DNA from: a virus
Strand: one strand, 5' to 3'
DNA: 64,000 bases
IMG/VR virus record: IMGVR_UViG_3300021579_000001
Location: 27,323-91,322 of that record
Shown here: piece after piece, positions 7,695 to 16,169 of the stretch
Layout of the letters: every line of letters starts with the position of its first letter
Numbering within the stretch: position 1 is the first letter of the stretch
Notes under the pieces: generated by a model
What the model saw: only the letters and a program-made list of their open reading frames with translations
Database searches by the model: none
Told to the model about the DNA's origin: nothing
Program-made: the position numbers and the translations under genes

Positions 7695-8354
7695 CTAAGA
7701 AACTAGTCCACGTGCGATGGTCAGCAATTCCTCGCGAGGCGTGAGAGTAATTACTGATTCTTCGTAACGCACAGCTTGAGCAACAAGGTCAGCCACATCA
7801 TCAGGGTCAATCTCGAACTCTTCAGCAAGGTCGGTGGCACGTACACGCTCTAGGGTGTACTGAGTGTCACGGCCCATACCAAGGCGCTTGATTTCCCAGA
7901 AGTAGCGAGTTAGAGGACCCTTCTTAGGGTCATCGTTTGCTGCTTGAAGAAGTTTTGCAAGAGTTGGAACAGCAACCATTACCTGTACGGTAGGCTCCTC
8001 TTCGTTCAACACGAGCACGTTGAATGCGAACTTAGGGCGTGGCTTGTCACCAGCGATAGTGCAGAGTGGGCAGTCGCCACCTGTACATACGAATGAACGA
8101 CGACCTTCAGTGCGGTCAATCCAGTGTTCTTCGTAGACCTTGAAAGGACCATCGTCAAGGAAGCGGACAAGAACGCCCTGCTCTGAGAACTTCAAAAATG
8201 AAGCGTACTTGCTGTCTGAGGTTGAAGACTTCTTCTTTAGGAAGATGTCTGCAGCAGCCCATCCAGCCTGAACTGTAGTACCGTGCTTTGGTTCTGCAGC
8301 TGGCTCATCATCAATCAAATAAGCGTCTGCGTCAATAATCGGGCGGTTAATCAT
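7695..8354 (-). CDS. gp32-like single-stranded DNA-binding protein
   Basis: A 219-aa protein. A core beta region with VRFLDDGPFKVYEEHWI is followed by a zinc-binding loop with Cys90, Cys95 and Cys98 (CTGGDCPLC). A second strand region follows (KFAFNVLVL, VQVMVAVP). The zinc-containing OB-like layout matches T4 gp32-type SSBs rather than bacterial SSB. The C-terminal acidic helical region (FEIDPDDVADLV) would contact replication proteins. It likely coats single-stranded DNA and aids polymerase, RecA and helicase. It is followed by a strong terminator. Confidence 0.75.
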   Translation of the reverse strand: MINRPIIDADAYLIDDEPAAEPKHGTTVQAGWAAADIFLKKKSSTSDSKYASFLKFSEQGVLVRFLDDGPFKVYEEHWIDRTEGRRSFVCTGGDCPLCTIAGDKPRPKFAFNVLVLNEEEPTVQVMVAVPTLAKLLQAANDDPKKGPLTRYFWEIKRLGMGRDTQYTLERVRATDLAEEFEIDPDDVADLVAQAVRYEESVITLTPREELLTIARGLVS

Positions 8355-8403
8355 AATGCGGTGGTTCTTTCTCTGTGGGGACTTACGTCCAGTTAGTCGG
8401 AGG

Positions 8404-8892
8404 TCAGTTCTGACTCTCGTTTGACACGATTTCTTTCCACCGTGCTACAAGCACACGGGTTAGGTCTTCGTGGTATTTCCATTCTACACGAGCTGAACCC
8501 AAAAGTCCACGACGTGCGAATTCTTCTACGATACTTTCAATAAATGGGCGAGTGTATACGCGGTTTCCGTTTACTGTTTTACCGTTCAGTTCCTTTGACC
8601 GAAGTCGGTAAGGGGCTGTTGGGATGTATCCGTTCTTTTCCCAAAGACGAACTGTTACTACTTGCTTATCCAAAGCGTGAGCTAAGGCGCTAATAGTAAA
8701 CAGTTCCATCTCTTTTCCTCTGAAGGTCTTGATGATGGGGGCTGTGTCCCAACCGTTAGACTCTCCAAAAGACTGTTTACGTTTTTTCTCAGCAACAGGG
8801 TTGTCTTCACGACGCTTCTGCTTAGAGCCTGGAACAAAATCTAGCCCGTCAAAAGCTCTAAGAATGTCTTCGTCGCTGCGTAGCCCTGGCAT
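8404..8892 (-). CDS. MerR-like helix-turn-helix DNA-binding protein
   Basis: A 162-aa protein. The N-terminal third is charged and disordered. Residues about 65-125 contain a winged helix-turn-helix (ISALAHALDKQVVTVRLW then EKNGYIP) of the MerR/excisionase class, with wing residues NGNRVYT. No effector-binding domain follows, only a basic helical tail. It could regulate the adjacent SSB/polymerase transcript or act in replication. Phage proteins of this kind also serve as excisionases, but no integrase is visible. It lies 49 bp upstream of SSB. Confidence 0.75.
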   Translation of the reverse strand: MPGLRSDEDILRAFDGLDFVPGSKQKRREDNPVAEKKRKQSFGESNGWDTAPIIKTFRGKEMELFTISALAHALDKQVVTVRLWEKNGYIPTAPYRLRSKELNGKTVNGNRVYTRPFIESIVEEFARRGLLGSARVEWKYHEDLTRVLVARWKEIVSNESQN

Positions 8893-8901
8893 GTCTTGCT
8901 C

Positions 8902-9267
8902 CTACTGCTTGTGGTAGGTGAGGTTCATGCCGTTAGCTGGGCTATACGACCATTTAACTGAAATTCCGTCAAACTCTTCTGACTGACGACCGTCAATAGC
9001 ACGAGTAGCCCACATTTCATCTTTGATGAACGCTGGGGTTCCTACCTCGTCTACAACGCACACTAGGTCGTCATAGGTTGCGCCAGTAATCTCTTCCTCG
9101 CCCATCATGTCGACTGTAAGGGTTGTTCCGTTGTCTGATACCTGTACACCAGATGAGGCGAAACATGTATCCGAGGCGTCTTGAAACGTGTGAAACTGGT
9201 TGCCTGCGCATCCAGTTAGTGAAATAACTGTTGCGGTTAGCAGAAGTACTGCCAATGTTTTTTTCAT
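8902..9267 (-). CDS. Putative phage lipoprotein
   Basis: A 121-aa protein. The N-terminus is a classic lipoprotein signal peptide: Lys-Lys, a hydrophobic stretch (AVLLLTATVISL) and lipobox LTGC with Cys20 as the lipidated residue. The mature part is small, acidic and contains two further cysteines that could form a disulfide. It would sit on the outer face of the host membrane. Phage lipoproteins in such positions often block superinfection, and that role is an inference here. It is embedded in the DNA-metabolism block, which is unusual for an exported protein. Confidence 0.8.
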   Translation of the reverse strand: MKKTLAVLLLTATVISLTGCAGNQFHTFQDASDTCFASSGVQVSDNGTTLTVDMMGEEEITGATYDDLVCVVDEVGTPAFIKDEMWATRAIDGRQSEEFDGISVKWSYSPANGMNLTYHKQ

Positions 9268-9271
9268 TTAG

Positions 9272-9376
9272 TTAAGCCTTAGCTACTAGACGACGTTTGG
9301 TTGCATCAAACATCTTTGGGTGCTTCTTGCTTGCTTTGCCGTTGTTGCGGTTTGCGTTACGTTGTCCCTTAGCCAT
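9272..9376 (-). CDS. Tiny very basic protein (34 aa)
   Basis: A 34-aa frame starting at ATG 9376 with a strong AGGAGG seven bases upstream, ending 4 bp before the lipoprotein start. The sequence is almost entirely Lys/Arg/Asn (for example KKHPKMF, KRRLVAKA). The upstream stop at 9379 leaves a 2-bp gap, typical of coupled genes here. It could be a nucleic-acid-binding peptide. Function unknown. Confidence 0.7.
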   Translation of the reverse strand: MAKGQRNANRNNGKASKKHPKMFDATKRRLVAKA

Positions 9377-9378
9377 TA

Positions 9379-9573
9379 CTAGTCCTCCTCGTCATACTCA
9401 TCGTCGCCCTGCTCTTCTGATTCTGGCAGGTTTAGGCTGTCCCACATTGCATCATCTAGTTGGTTTTGTTTAGCGATGTAATCTGCGCTACCCTCTGCTG
9501 AGTGGTCTACACTCCAACGCTCACCAAAATCTGCTTTGGTGTTGTAGGTTACTTTGAACTCATACGTAGTCAT
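9379..9573 (-). CDS. Hypothetical acidic protein (64 aa)
   Basis: A 64-aa protein. The N-terminal strand TYEFKVTYNT precedes an acidic C-terminal tail (EEQGDDEYDEED). It overlaps its upstream neighbour by one base. The extreme acidity next to the tiny basic protein is suggestive of a charge-paired duo, but no homology is recognised. Confidence 0.65.
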   Translation of the reverse strand: MTTYEFKVTYNTKADFGERWSVDHSAEGSADYIAKQNQLDDAMWDSLNLPESEEQGDDEYDEED

Positions 9574-9785
9574 TAGAATACAGACTCCACAATCTCTACT
9601 GCACCGCAGCAGCTCTTTTGTTCTTTCTTGAGGCCTGTTTTATGTTCCAGTTTGTACACACGCTGTTCAATTTCGTAAAGTCGAGTGTTTTGACGCTGCT
9701 CAGCTTCACGTTCCCACGCGTCTTTCTCGGCTTTGCTCTGTACCTCAAAAATCTTACGTTCTAGTTTTTTCTTGCTAATCCACAT
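9573..9785 (-). CDS. Hypothetical coiled-coil protein (70 aa)
   Basis: A 70-aa protein with a long charged helix (residues about 5-50, heptad-like spacing of I/L/V) likely to form a coiled coil. CC at residues 59-60 follows. The ATG has GGAG upstream. Its stop overlaps the next start by one base. Function unknown. Confidence 0.6.
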   Translation of the reverse strand: MWISKKKLERKIFEVQSKAEKDAWEREAEQRQNTRLYEIEQRVYKLEHKTGLKKEQKSCCGAVEIVESVF

Positions 9786-9817
9786 GTGAGTCTCCTTATT
9801 TGTACAGACTTTTAGCT

Positions 9818-10261
9818 CTATTTTTTTACTGTTCGTAGAGCCCAGACTACATTCGCAGGGAACATGCTGTCAAGTTCTTCTTCAGTAAGAAGCTCGTCGT
9901 AGTAGGCTGCCATCAAAGCTTCTTCGTTGATAACCCGCTTAACTTCGTAAACACGGTCACCAATACCTTTTTCTTCGATTAGGGTCTCCGCCAAAGCTTC
10001 GTTAAGTTTGCGGGTGACACGACGCTGTTTTTCTAGAGAAACTACGCCATCAACTGCTGCTGGTAGAGCAAATACGATGTTGCCCTTTAGGTCTTCTTCA
10101 CCTTGATTGTCTAGAACTTCAAATAGTTTTTGACGCAGCTCTTTTGCTCGAGCGTCCATCATGTCAATAGTGTTCTTGACACGTACATACTCACGAACTT
10201 GTGCCGTGAAATCATTTGGGTCTGCGAACTTGCGACCTTCTTCTTCTGAAACTAGTGCCAT
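9818..10261 (-). CDS. Hypothetical protein next to the SNF2-type helicase
   Basis: A 147-aa protein that is mostly helical. A coiled-coil-like first half (VRVKNTIDMMDARAKELRQKL) is followed by a short beta region and an acidic helical end (YYDELLTEEELDSMF). The layout recalls host-nuclease-inhibitor or recombination-mediator proteins, but I see no diagnostic motif. It begins 1 bp after the helicase stop and is probably co-translated. Confidence 0.6.
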   Translation of the reverse strand: MALVSEEEGRKFADPNDFTAQVREYVRVKNTIDMMDARAKELRQKLFEVLDNQGEEDLKGNIVFALPAAVDGVVSLEKQRRVTRKLNEALAETLIEEKGIGDRVYEVKRVINEEALMAAYYDELLTEEELDSMFPANVVWALRTVKK

Positions 10262-10262
10262 G

Positions 10263-11837
10263 TTACTCTCCGTTCATTCTGTGTGTTAAAAAGTCTAGCA
10301 GGCTGCCAACTGTTAAGTCAACACCGCCTCTAGAATTGATGCCAGTGCCATCTAGCACTGCGCCTGCAATGTTGCTCTTCTGTTTTAGCATATCCCATTG
10401 TCTTTGCTCAATGGAATCTTTTACCAAAATGTCTTGAATGGTTACGGTAGCCCAGGTACTAGAAGTTCTGTTGATTCTCCCGTTGCGTTGCACAGCAAGC
10501 CCTGCGCTCCAAGGTTGGTCATAGTTAAGGAGCAAGTTTGCTTGTGGCAAATCTACGCCGTAACCACCCGCATCGCTGGAAACTAATACCCTGATGTGAC
10601 TTCTAGTTTGGAACTTTACTTTAGCGTCTTCTTTTTTTACTGCGTTCATCTCGCCTGTGTAAGCCACGGCACCAAATCCTTTGGCGTTTAGTCTATCTAC
10701 CAGTTCCGATACGGAATCCAAATAGGAAGTAAATACCACCGCTTTATAGGAGTCATCAATCTCCAGATGGTCTTCCAGGTATTTGGTTGCCTCGTCTAGC
10801 TTTGGAGTTTTGGAGATACCATGCAGCAAGTCTCCTAAAGAGAACACATAGGCGCTACCTTTACCATTGTTTTCAGCAAAGTTCGTGTAGCTGGCGAGTA
10901 GAACGTTGGGGCTAGAGCACAGCATTCTTAGAGCAGAGATTCTTGACATGACTTCCCCTCGCAACTGGTTAGCTGGGTCGTTTGGGTCGTAAGACTGCCC
11001 ATAATGTGCGGAAAGGCTAAAGTTGCTGCCTAGGGTCTCACGTGCTTCTAGAAGTACCCCATAAAGGTCTTTGACAATGTGGTTGTACAGTTTTTGTGTG
11101 GCGTTGTCTAGCTTGACAATGACAGGTTCTCGGTAAACAGCATCTGGAAGGTACGGCTTTACGTCTTCATCTGATTGAGATTTACGCACAGCAAACTTCA
11201 TAACAGTTTTGTGTAAAGTAGGTAGGTTGGTGTATCTCTGAACCCCACCGAAGTGATTTCTAACAATAAAGGTTTTATCGAAGATGTCGAATCTTCCCAA
11301 AATCTTTGGGTCAACAAACTGCATAATTGAGTAGATTTCTTCTGGTCTACCATTTTCAATTGGTGTACCAGTAAGTGCAAATCTGACAGGAATTTGTTTA
11401 GCGAGTTCCTTCACTCGCTTGGCTCTCTTAGCTCTGAACCCTTTAATGGCGGTGGCCTCGTCACAAATTATGGCATCAAAACTAAAGTGTTTTAACACAT
11501 CAAAATCGTTTACTACTTGCTCATAGTTCATGATGACATAGTCATGCTCTACTACCTCTGCGTACTGTTCTGCACGCTTTCTAGGGTTACCATCAATAAC
11601 AATGGCAGATGAATCGCTAAACTTTTCTATCTCTTTTTTCCATTGATACTTAAGCGAAGAAAGACAAAGGACAAGGACCGTTCTGGTCATCTTGCCTTTG
11701 TCTCTTAGCTCTTCTATTGCTGCAATCGTCATCGGGGTTTTACCGAGACCCATCTCGTATGCCACTAGTATGGTCTTTTGTTCGACCATTTTTTGCACCG
11801 CTTCAGTTTGATACGGTTTTAGCGTTCCTTTGAACAT
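10263..11837 (-). CDS. SNF2/SF2-type DNA helicase
   Basis: A 524-aa protein. Motif I is MGLGKT (29-34), motif Ia-like VLVLCLSSL, motif II DEAT (126-129), motif III ALTGTPIENG. In the second domain VVFTSYLDSV (motif IV), VLVSSDAGGYGVDLPQAN (motif V) and QRNGRINR (motif VI) are clear. This is a complete SNF2-family translocase, common in phages for branch migration or recombination-dependent replication (T4 UvsW-like roles). It overlaps the primase end by 35 nt. Whether it remodels DNA structures or displaces host proteins is unknown. Confidence 0.9.
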   Translation of the reverse strand: MFKGTLKPYQTEAVQKMVEQKTILVAYEMGLGKTPMTIAAIEELRDKGKMTRTVLVLCLSSLKYQWKKEIEKFSDSSAIVIDGNPRKRAEQYAEVVEHDYVIMNYEQVVNDFDVLKHFSFDAIICDEATAIKGFRAKRAKRVKELAKQIPVRFALTGTPIENGRPEEIYSIMQFVDPKILGRFDIFDKTFIVRNHFGGVQRYTNLPTLHKTVMKFAVRKSQSDEDVKPYLPDAVYREPVIVKLDNATQKLYNHIVKDLYGVLLEARETLGSNFSLSAHYGQSYDPNDPANQLRGEVMSRISALRMLCSSPNVLLASYTNFAENNGKGSAYVFSLGDLLHGISKTPKLDEATKYLEDHLEIDDSYKAVVFTSYLDSVSELVDRLNAKGFGAVAYTGEMNAVKKEDAKVKFQTRSHIRVLVSSDAGGYGVDLPQANLLLNYDQPWSAGLAVQRNGRINRTSSTWATVTIQDILVKDSIEQRQWDMLKQKSNIAGAVLDGTGINSRGGVDLTVGSLLDFLTHRMNGE

Positions 11838-12804
11838 AAGCGTCTTCTCCGAGTAGTGACGTGATTGCGTTATCGATACCCCAACGAATCTCAGCAGCCG
11901 TCATGTCGCCAGGGTCTTTAGCACTACTACTACCATAGTTGAAAAAGAACAGATTTAAACTGTATTTATTTGCTAGCTTTAGCAGTTCTTTGCTGGCCTT
12001 ATGCCCAGCAGCATCGTTGTCAAAAGCTGCGATTAGTCGTTCCGAGTGTCGGAGGAGTTTCGCTTGCTCATCGCTAACGCTACTACCACAAATAGCAAGA
12101 GCACCGTCCATGCCGACAGAACACAGGCGAAGGCAATCCAAAGGGGATTCCACGATAATAGTGCACAACTCATTTTGATTCTCGATTCCAAATAGTGTTT
12201 TTGATTTTTGTAAGCCAGCTGGGCGATTGAAGAACGTGCGATTCACAGTTCCTTTTTCTTGCCATCCCATGAGGCGGTAGAAGTGAGGGTCACGCAAAGG
12301 GAGAATCCAGTTTTTACGTTGGCTATCCCAAAGCACACCATACTTTTGCGCAGATTCGGTAGTCAGGTTCCTAGCATCTAATGCATCTTGAGGTGGGGAA
12401 TCAAACACAGCTAGCCGTGCTTCTGACATCTCAAGTGGCTTGGTATTTGACTGCACGTAGTTGGGCAAACTACGCATAAGCTCTGCGAGCTTTTCCAAAG
12501 GAACTTCAGATACTTGAGAAATCCAGAGTTCTGCAGCAGCGTAGTCGTAGCTAGTAACGGCTCCAAAAGTGTTTTGGTAGAACTCGTTAACGTCACAAAC
12601 TAGCTGCGCTAGGTTACCCTTGTACCCACAAGAAAAGCAGATGTGCTGTCCAGTGTCAGCATTGATAAACCACGATGGCGAGTGGTCTTGCTTACCCGTC
12701 CTGCGCTCGTGCATAGGGCATAGTGCCCTATACTCCGAGCCTGCCTGCTCGCTGGGAATTCCCAGAGCGGTAAGAACTGCCTCTACATCAATAAGCAGGG
12801 ACAC
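11803..12804 (-). CDS. DnaG-type primase (CHC2 zinc finger and TOPRIM)
   Basis: A 333-aa protein from GTG 12804, which has AGGAAG 11 bases upstream. Upstream ATG 12855 lacks a ribosome-binding site and would need a larger overlap with the helicase gene. The CHC2 zinc site is Cys29-x2-His32 then Cys56-x2-Cys59. The TOPRIM core shows IVESPLDCL (catalytic Glu) and AAFDNDAAG (DxD). There is no helicase domain, so it works with the separate DnaB-like protein. It synthesises RNA primers for lagging-strand replication. The start lies 17 nt inside the helicase gene. Confidence 0.88.
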   Translation of the reverse strand: MSLLIDVEAVLTALGIPSEQAGSEYRALCPMHERRTGKQDHSPSWFINADTGQHICFSCGYKGNLAQLVCDVNEFYQNTFGAVTSYDYAAAELWISQVSEVPLEKLAELMRSLPNYVQSNTKPLEMSEARLAVFDSPPQDALDARNLTTESAQKYGVLWDSQRKNWILPLRDPHFYRLMGWQEKGTVNRTFFNRPAGLQKSKTLFGIENQNELCTIIVESPLDCLRLCSVGMDGALAICGSSVSDEQAKLLRHSERLIAAFDNDAAGHKASKELLKLANKYSLNLFFFNYGSSSAKDPGDMTAAEIRWGIDNAITSLLGEDAYVQRNAKTVSN

Positions 12805-14053
12805 CGAACACCATACTTCCTGCACAAAACTTGCAGTTAGCAGACTGGGACTCATCGTGGAAACAGCCTGTGCGCCAGTTCCATGTGATAGAGGTCTCCC
12901 TAGGACCACAGTTACGTGCCTGGACTACCTTTAGCGTACGTAGCAAATCTTCTCCCTCAATAGGTTCAAGACCGATAATAACATCTGAGTCTTGGAAAAA
13001 GGAAGACGAGTAACCGATAGAACCTGCGTCTACCTTTCCGCCCTTCATCTTCCAAAGAAGAGTCTGGGTGGTAATCACGATAGGGATATTCATGCGTTGC
13101 GCCACACGCTTCAAGCCACGAGTGATGTTAGTCAAAGCTTGAGGAGTGTTTGAGTCTCCAGAAACTTGGTCCATCATCAGGTAAACACCATCAACAAAAA
13201 TAATGTCTGGGTTTAGCTGTTCAGCTTTGGCTACTAGGTTGTCAATGGTAAGGCCACCAACTGCGTCCACAAAGTTGAACGGTGCGGTCTTCTTCAAAGA
13301 TTCGAGGGTGTCCTTGAACCTGGCCTCGGAAACCTCATCCAGCTTTCCTAGTCGGAACTGTGTGCTGTTCAGGTTGGCTTTCATGGATAGGTACCGCTGG
13401 GACTGCTCGTGATTGTTCATCTCAAACGACTGGAACATAGGTACCATTCCAGCTTCGTGCACATTTGCTGCCATGCGTAGGGCAATCTGTGACTTACCTG
13501 TTTTAGGTGGCGCAATCAAGGTAATCAACTGACCACCCTGCAGCCCTGCTGTAGCCTCGTCAATGTCCGAGAAACCTGTAGGAACACCAAGCATTTGTGA
13601 GTTCTGGCGGTTTAGGTATTCTTCCAAAAACTTGTCAGGGTCTTTGGTCATGTCAAGGTGAGTAGTTCCTTGTACACCCTGCTCATTCACCAATGTGATG
13701 GTTTTACTCATCTCGGTGAGTGCAGCCTCATGGTCGTTAGCCGAGGCATCCTCGATTACTTTGGTGATACCTGCTCGAGTGAGCATCCTACGACGGTATG
13801 CCACCATAACGTCTAGTAGGTACTCCAGGGTGTCTTCCACTTTTAGTGCTTTAAAGTTTGGAAAGTTGTCTACCACAGCGACAAGTGTAGGAACTTCACG
13901 GTAGTTAGCGTAGTGCTCACGTACAAACTTCCATACACGACGTAGGTCGTCGTCTACAATCCAGTCATCTTTGACACCGCGCTCCATTACTGGAATGATG
14001 TTGCGGTCAGTAATCACCTTACTGACTAAGCGGTACTCGTTATCGTTTGCCAT
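12788..14053 (-). CDS. dnaB: DnaB-type replicative helicase
   Basis: A 421-aa protein. The N-terminal helical domain (about 1-110) resembles the DnaB N-domain. A linker follows, then the RecA-fold core: Walker A APPKTGKS (181-188), FQSFEMN (H1a), Walker B IIFVDGVYLM, and VITTQTLLW (H3). ARNCGPRETSITW matches the arginine-finger region. It unwinds DNA at the fork and recruits the adjacent primase. The C-terminus adds CKFC, a possible metal knuckle not typical of DnaB. It has an AGAAGGG ribosome-binding site. Confidence 0.93.
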   Translation of the reverse strand: MANDNEYRLVSKVITDRNIIPVMERGVKDDWIVDDDLRRVWKFVREHYANYREVPTLVAVVDNFPNFKALKVEDTLEYLLDVMVAYRRRMLTRAGITKVIEDASANDHEAALTEMSKTITLVNEQGVQGTTHLDMTKDPDKFLEEYLNRQNSQMLGVPTGFSDIDEATAGLQGGQLITLIAPPKTGKSQIALRMAANVHEAGMVPMFQSFEMNNHEQSQRYLSMKANLNSTQFRLGKLDEVSEARFKDTLESLKKTAPFNFVDAVGGLTIDNLVAKAEQLNPDIIFVDGVYLMMDQVSGDSNTPQALTNITRGLKRVAQRMNIPIVITTQTLLWKMKGGKVDAGSIGYSSSFFQDSDVIIGLEPIEGEDLLRTLKVVQARNCGPRETSITWNWRTGCFHDESQSANCKFCAGSMVFGVPAY

Positions 14054-14079
14054 CTTTTACCCTTCTGTAAAAAATTAGT

Positions 14080-14505
14080 TTAAAGGTTGTTTAGTTCGAT
14101 TCCGTAGGAACCATAGCGAGCTACTTTCTCACGAAGGTCCACTACTCCTTTGAGATTATTCCGATAAGGAATCTCCCCAATAAAGTCGTCCAAGCTGGTG
14201 TATAGCTCGGCGTAGTTAAACGGGTTACCGCCCCTACGGTCTAGCTTGTCCATTAGCTTGTCCAAGTGTTCCTGAGACCAGTGCTCTTTCTCGATTCCTG
14301 CGAGCTCCAGTGAAAGACCATACTTGTTAGCAATGTTCCATAGGTGGGACAAAGCTAAGTGGTTTAGAGAGGTTACTTTGCGCTCTTTCGCCACGCGCAT
14401 AAGCTTCCGTTCTTCGACAATCTCGGAGGTGACCACAGCGTCAATCATAACGATAACACGTGGAGATGTTTCGTTAGAAATGTCACCGTTAATCAATGGT
14501 CTCAA
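14080..14505 (-). CDS. Conserved hypothetical protein of the replication operon
   Basis: A 141-aa protein. A hydrophobic strand with acidic end (RVIVMIDAVVTSEIV) is followed by helical segments and a C-terminal part with PYRNNLKGVVDL. No catalytic signature that I recognise. Placement between the DnaB-type helicase and DnaC-like loader genes suggests a replisome accessory role. It overlaps the SWIM-finger gene by 17 nt. Confidence 0.6.
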   Translation of the reverse strand: MRPLINGDISNETSPRVIVMIDAVVTSEIVEERKLMRVAKERKVTSLNHLALSHLWNIANKYGLSLELAGIEKEHWSQEHLDKLMDKLDRRGGNPFNYAELYTSLDDFIGEIPYRNNLKGVVDLREKVARYGSYGIELNNL

Positions 14506-14782
14506 TCTTTCCGTACTTCATCACAAACTCACGCCAATCTTCAAGACTTGCCATTGCTTCAGCTGCTTCTTCATCAGGAACATCCTCTGGGATTTGGATG
14601 TTGTAGTTTCCATCTCCCTCAATAAGGCGTTCTTTAACAAACTTGATGTGCTTGCACCGACCTGAGTTCGAAAACGCAGTGCAGGTGCAGCGTGCCTTGC
14701 GAGTATCATGAGTAGCAAGTGCTACCTCAGAGATTCCTTCACTTCCTAAGAACAGTTGAACTGTACGCCATTCGATATCCAA
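14489..14782 (-). CDS. SWIM-type zinc-finger protein
   Basis: A 97-aa protein beginning at TTG 14782, supported by AAGGAG six bases upstream. Residues about 32-46 carry CTC...CKH, the CxCx(n)CxH pattern of SWIM zinc fingers, used for DNA or protein binding in helicases and recombination mediators. The C-terminal part is acidic (PDEEAAEAM) and helical. It lies between the loader and helicase genes, so it may tune initiation or recombination. A use of TTG start is rare among its neighbours. Confidence 0.75.
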   Translation of the reverse strand: MDIEWRTVQLFLGSEGISEVALATHDTRKARCTCTAFSNSGRCKHIKFVKERLIEGDGNYNIQIPEDVPDEEAAEAMASLEDWREFVMKYGKIETID

Positions 14783-14792
14783 TTTCAGCTCC

Positions 14793-15521
14793 TTATGCCT
14801 GACGAAGGTCTTCGCCAGTAGTCAATCGTACACGCTTGAACGCTTCGTAAGCAAAGCTGCCCATAGCCTCACCATACTGATTAGCCCACTTTTCACGAGC
14901 TACGTTGGTGGTGATAATAGTTGGTAGCCCTTTGTCATACCGAGAGCGCAAAACCTCATCAAAAGAAGCGTCGTTGAATCCAGCGCCTTTGTACTCTTTA
15001 CCCAAATCGTCAAGGATTAGAACCCTAACATTTAGAGCGTCATTCTCGGCACGTCCGTGGAGCCCCTCCATCTCGTGAAAAATTAGGCGCTTAGTTTCAG
15101 GGTCAGCGTCAATCATGGACTTCTTGCGAGATAGAAACTCTGGGTAAGTCATGTAGTACACAGGGCGAGCAGCCATTCCGAAGTCGCTAGCCTGCATACT
15201 CAAAACTGCTTGAGCAGCCTCAGGCTCCTCAGGTAGGCGACGAATGAGCTCCATGGCGGTTACTACTGCGTGAGTGGTTTTACCGATGCCTGGGGCACCG
15301 TCAAACAGCAATCCGACACCAGTGGTGCCCACTCCACCGATACGACGAATAGTTTCGCAAGCTAGGACCTTAGTCAGCCACTTATCGATGGCTACGGGAA
15401 ACTCTCCCACAGTTTTTTCTAGGTCAGTTAGGTCTAGCCCAATGAACCTACGAGGAATGTTGGAGTTCCTGAGAATCCATTGGCGTTTTAGAGGAGATAG
15501 CTCCGCAAGAGTGTAAGACAT
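14793..15521 (-). CDS. DnaC-like AAA+ helicase loader
   Basis: A 242-aa protein. Walker A GAPGIGKT (75-82), Walker B VLILDDLGKE and sensor I PTIITTNVAREKW are all present, and FKRVRLTTGED near the end fits the arginine-finger/sensor II region. These are hallmarks of DnaC/IstB-type AAA+ ATPases that load the replicative helicase. The start follows the upstream stop directly, with GAAGGG as ribosome-binding site. An IS21 transposition helper is excluded by context, since no transposase is present. Confidence 0.85.
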   Translation of the reverse strand: MSYTLAELSPLKRQWILRNSNIPRRFIGLDLTDLEKTVGEFPVAIDKWLTKVLACETIRRIGGVGTTGVGLLFDGAPGIGKTTHAVVTAMELIRRLPEEPEAAQAVLSMQASDFGMAARPVYYMTYPEFLSRKKSMIDADPETKRLIFHEMEGLHGRAENDALNVRVLILDDLGKEYKGAGFNDASFDEVLRSRYDKGLPTIITTNVAREKWANQYGEAMGSFAYEAFKRVRLTTGEDLRQA

Positions 15522-16055
15522 TTATTTTCCCTTCAAAGTGTCTTCGTAATGCTTCAGTTCTAGGCGACCAGCCATTGAGTTATCAAACTCGGTTCCATCT
15601 GAAGCGTAAACATACTCTGACACAGACTCTGGTTCTTTGTCAAATTTTTCGTCCATGTCAAAGGTAACCAGAATGTTGTTCATCTGAGCAGAGATAGAGT
15701 TTAGAAACATTTTGTGAGCATTTTTTGGAAACTTACGAATAGCAACTAGGTTTCGTTCGTCTGAAATAAAACGGTCCATAGCCTCGAGTTCGATTACTGC
15801 AGTCACGTTGTGTTTAGTGCGGTTAGTAGCTAATGCTCCCCAAAGAGCCTTAGTGTTTACCACACCTGGGTATCCACGAAGCTTTTGATAGATGCGGTAC
15901 GAAAACTCTGAAGCAACATCCGCAGGTGTCCACTCTTCTTGTGGCCTTTGATGCCTTGTCTTTGGGTCTCGTTTGTTTACTTTTTTGATAGTGCTAGGTT
16001 CTGATGAAAAATCACCAAGGATGAACCCATCATTTTCTTCCCATTTATTTACCAT
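15522..16055 (-). CDS. Hypothetical replication-initiation-associated protein
   Basis: A 177-aa protein. It has a charged N-terminus with basic patch (KRDPKTRHQRPQ), then a helical domain (TPADVASEFSYRIYQKL, NTKALWGALATNR) and an acidic tail. The segment resembles the helical partner domains of phage replisome organizers, but I cannot assign a family. It is the first gene of the loader-helicase-primase operon and sits directly after the palindromic AT-rich gap, so origin binding is a reasonable guess. AGAAGGG ribosome-binding site. Confidence 0.55.
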   Translation of the reverse strand: MVNKWEENDGFILGDFSSEPSTIKKVNKRDPKTRHQRPQEEWTPADVASEFSYRIYQKLRGYPGVVNTKALWGALATNRTKHNVTAVIELEAMDRFISDERNLVAIRKFPKNAHKMFLNSISAQMNNILVTFDMDEKFDKEPESVSEYVYASDGTEFDNSMAGRLELKHYEDTLKGK

Positions 16056-16169
16056 TGTTTTTCCCTTCTGAGGGCGTCAGCCCTCTAAAGATAATACGTA
16101 GTATTATCTTTACTAATGTACAAATATGTATCTTATATAAACCTATATAGCTATATAAGCTGTTGATGT
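16056..16169. promoter_or_regulatory. Palindrome-rich AT-rich intergenic region (operator or origin candidate)
   Basis: This 114-bp gap contains three nested signals. A 6-bp GC hairpin (16070-16085) lies just upstream of the 16055 start codon. An 11-bp inverted repeat with 3-bp spacer (16087-16111, arms AAAGATAATAC) follows. Farther up, a perfect 14-bp palindrome TATATAGCTATATA (16144-16157) lies within arms CTTATATA and TATATAAG (16132-16159). No convincing -35/-10 pair was found. Position ahead of loader and helicase genes suits a regulated promoter or replication origin. Confidence 0.5.
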
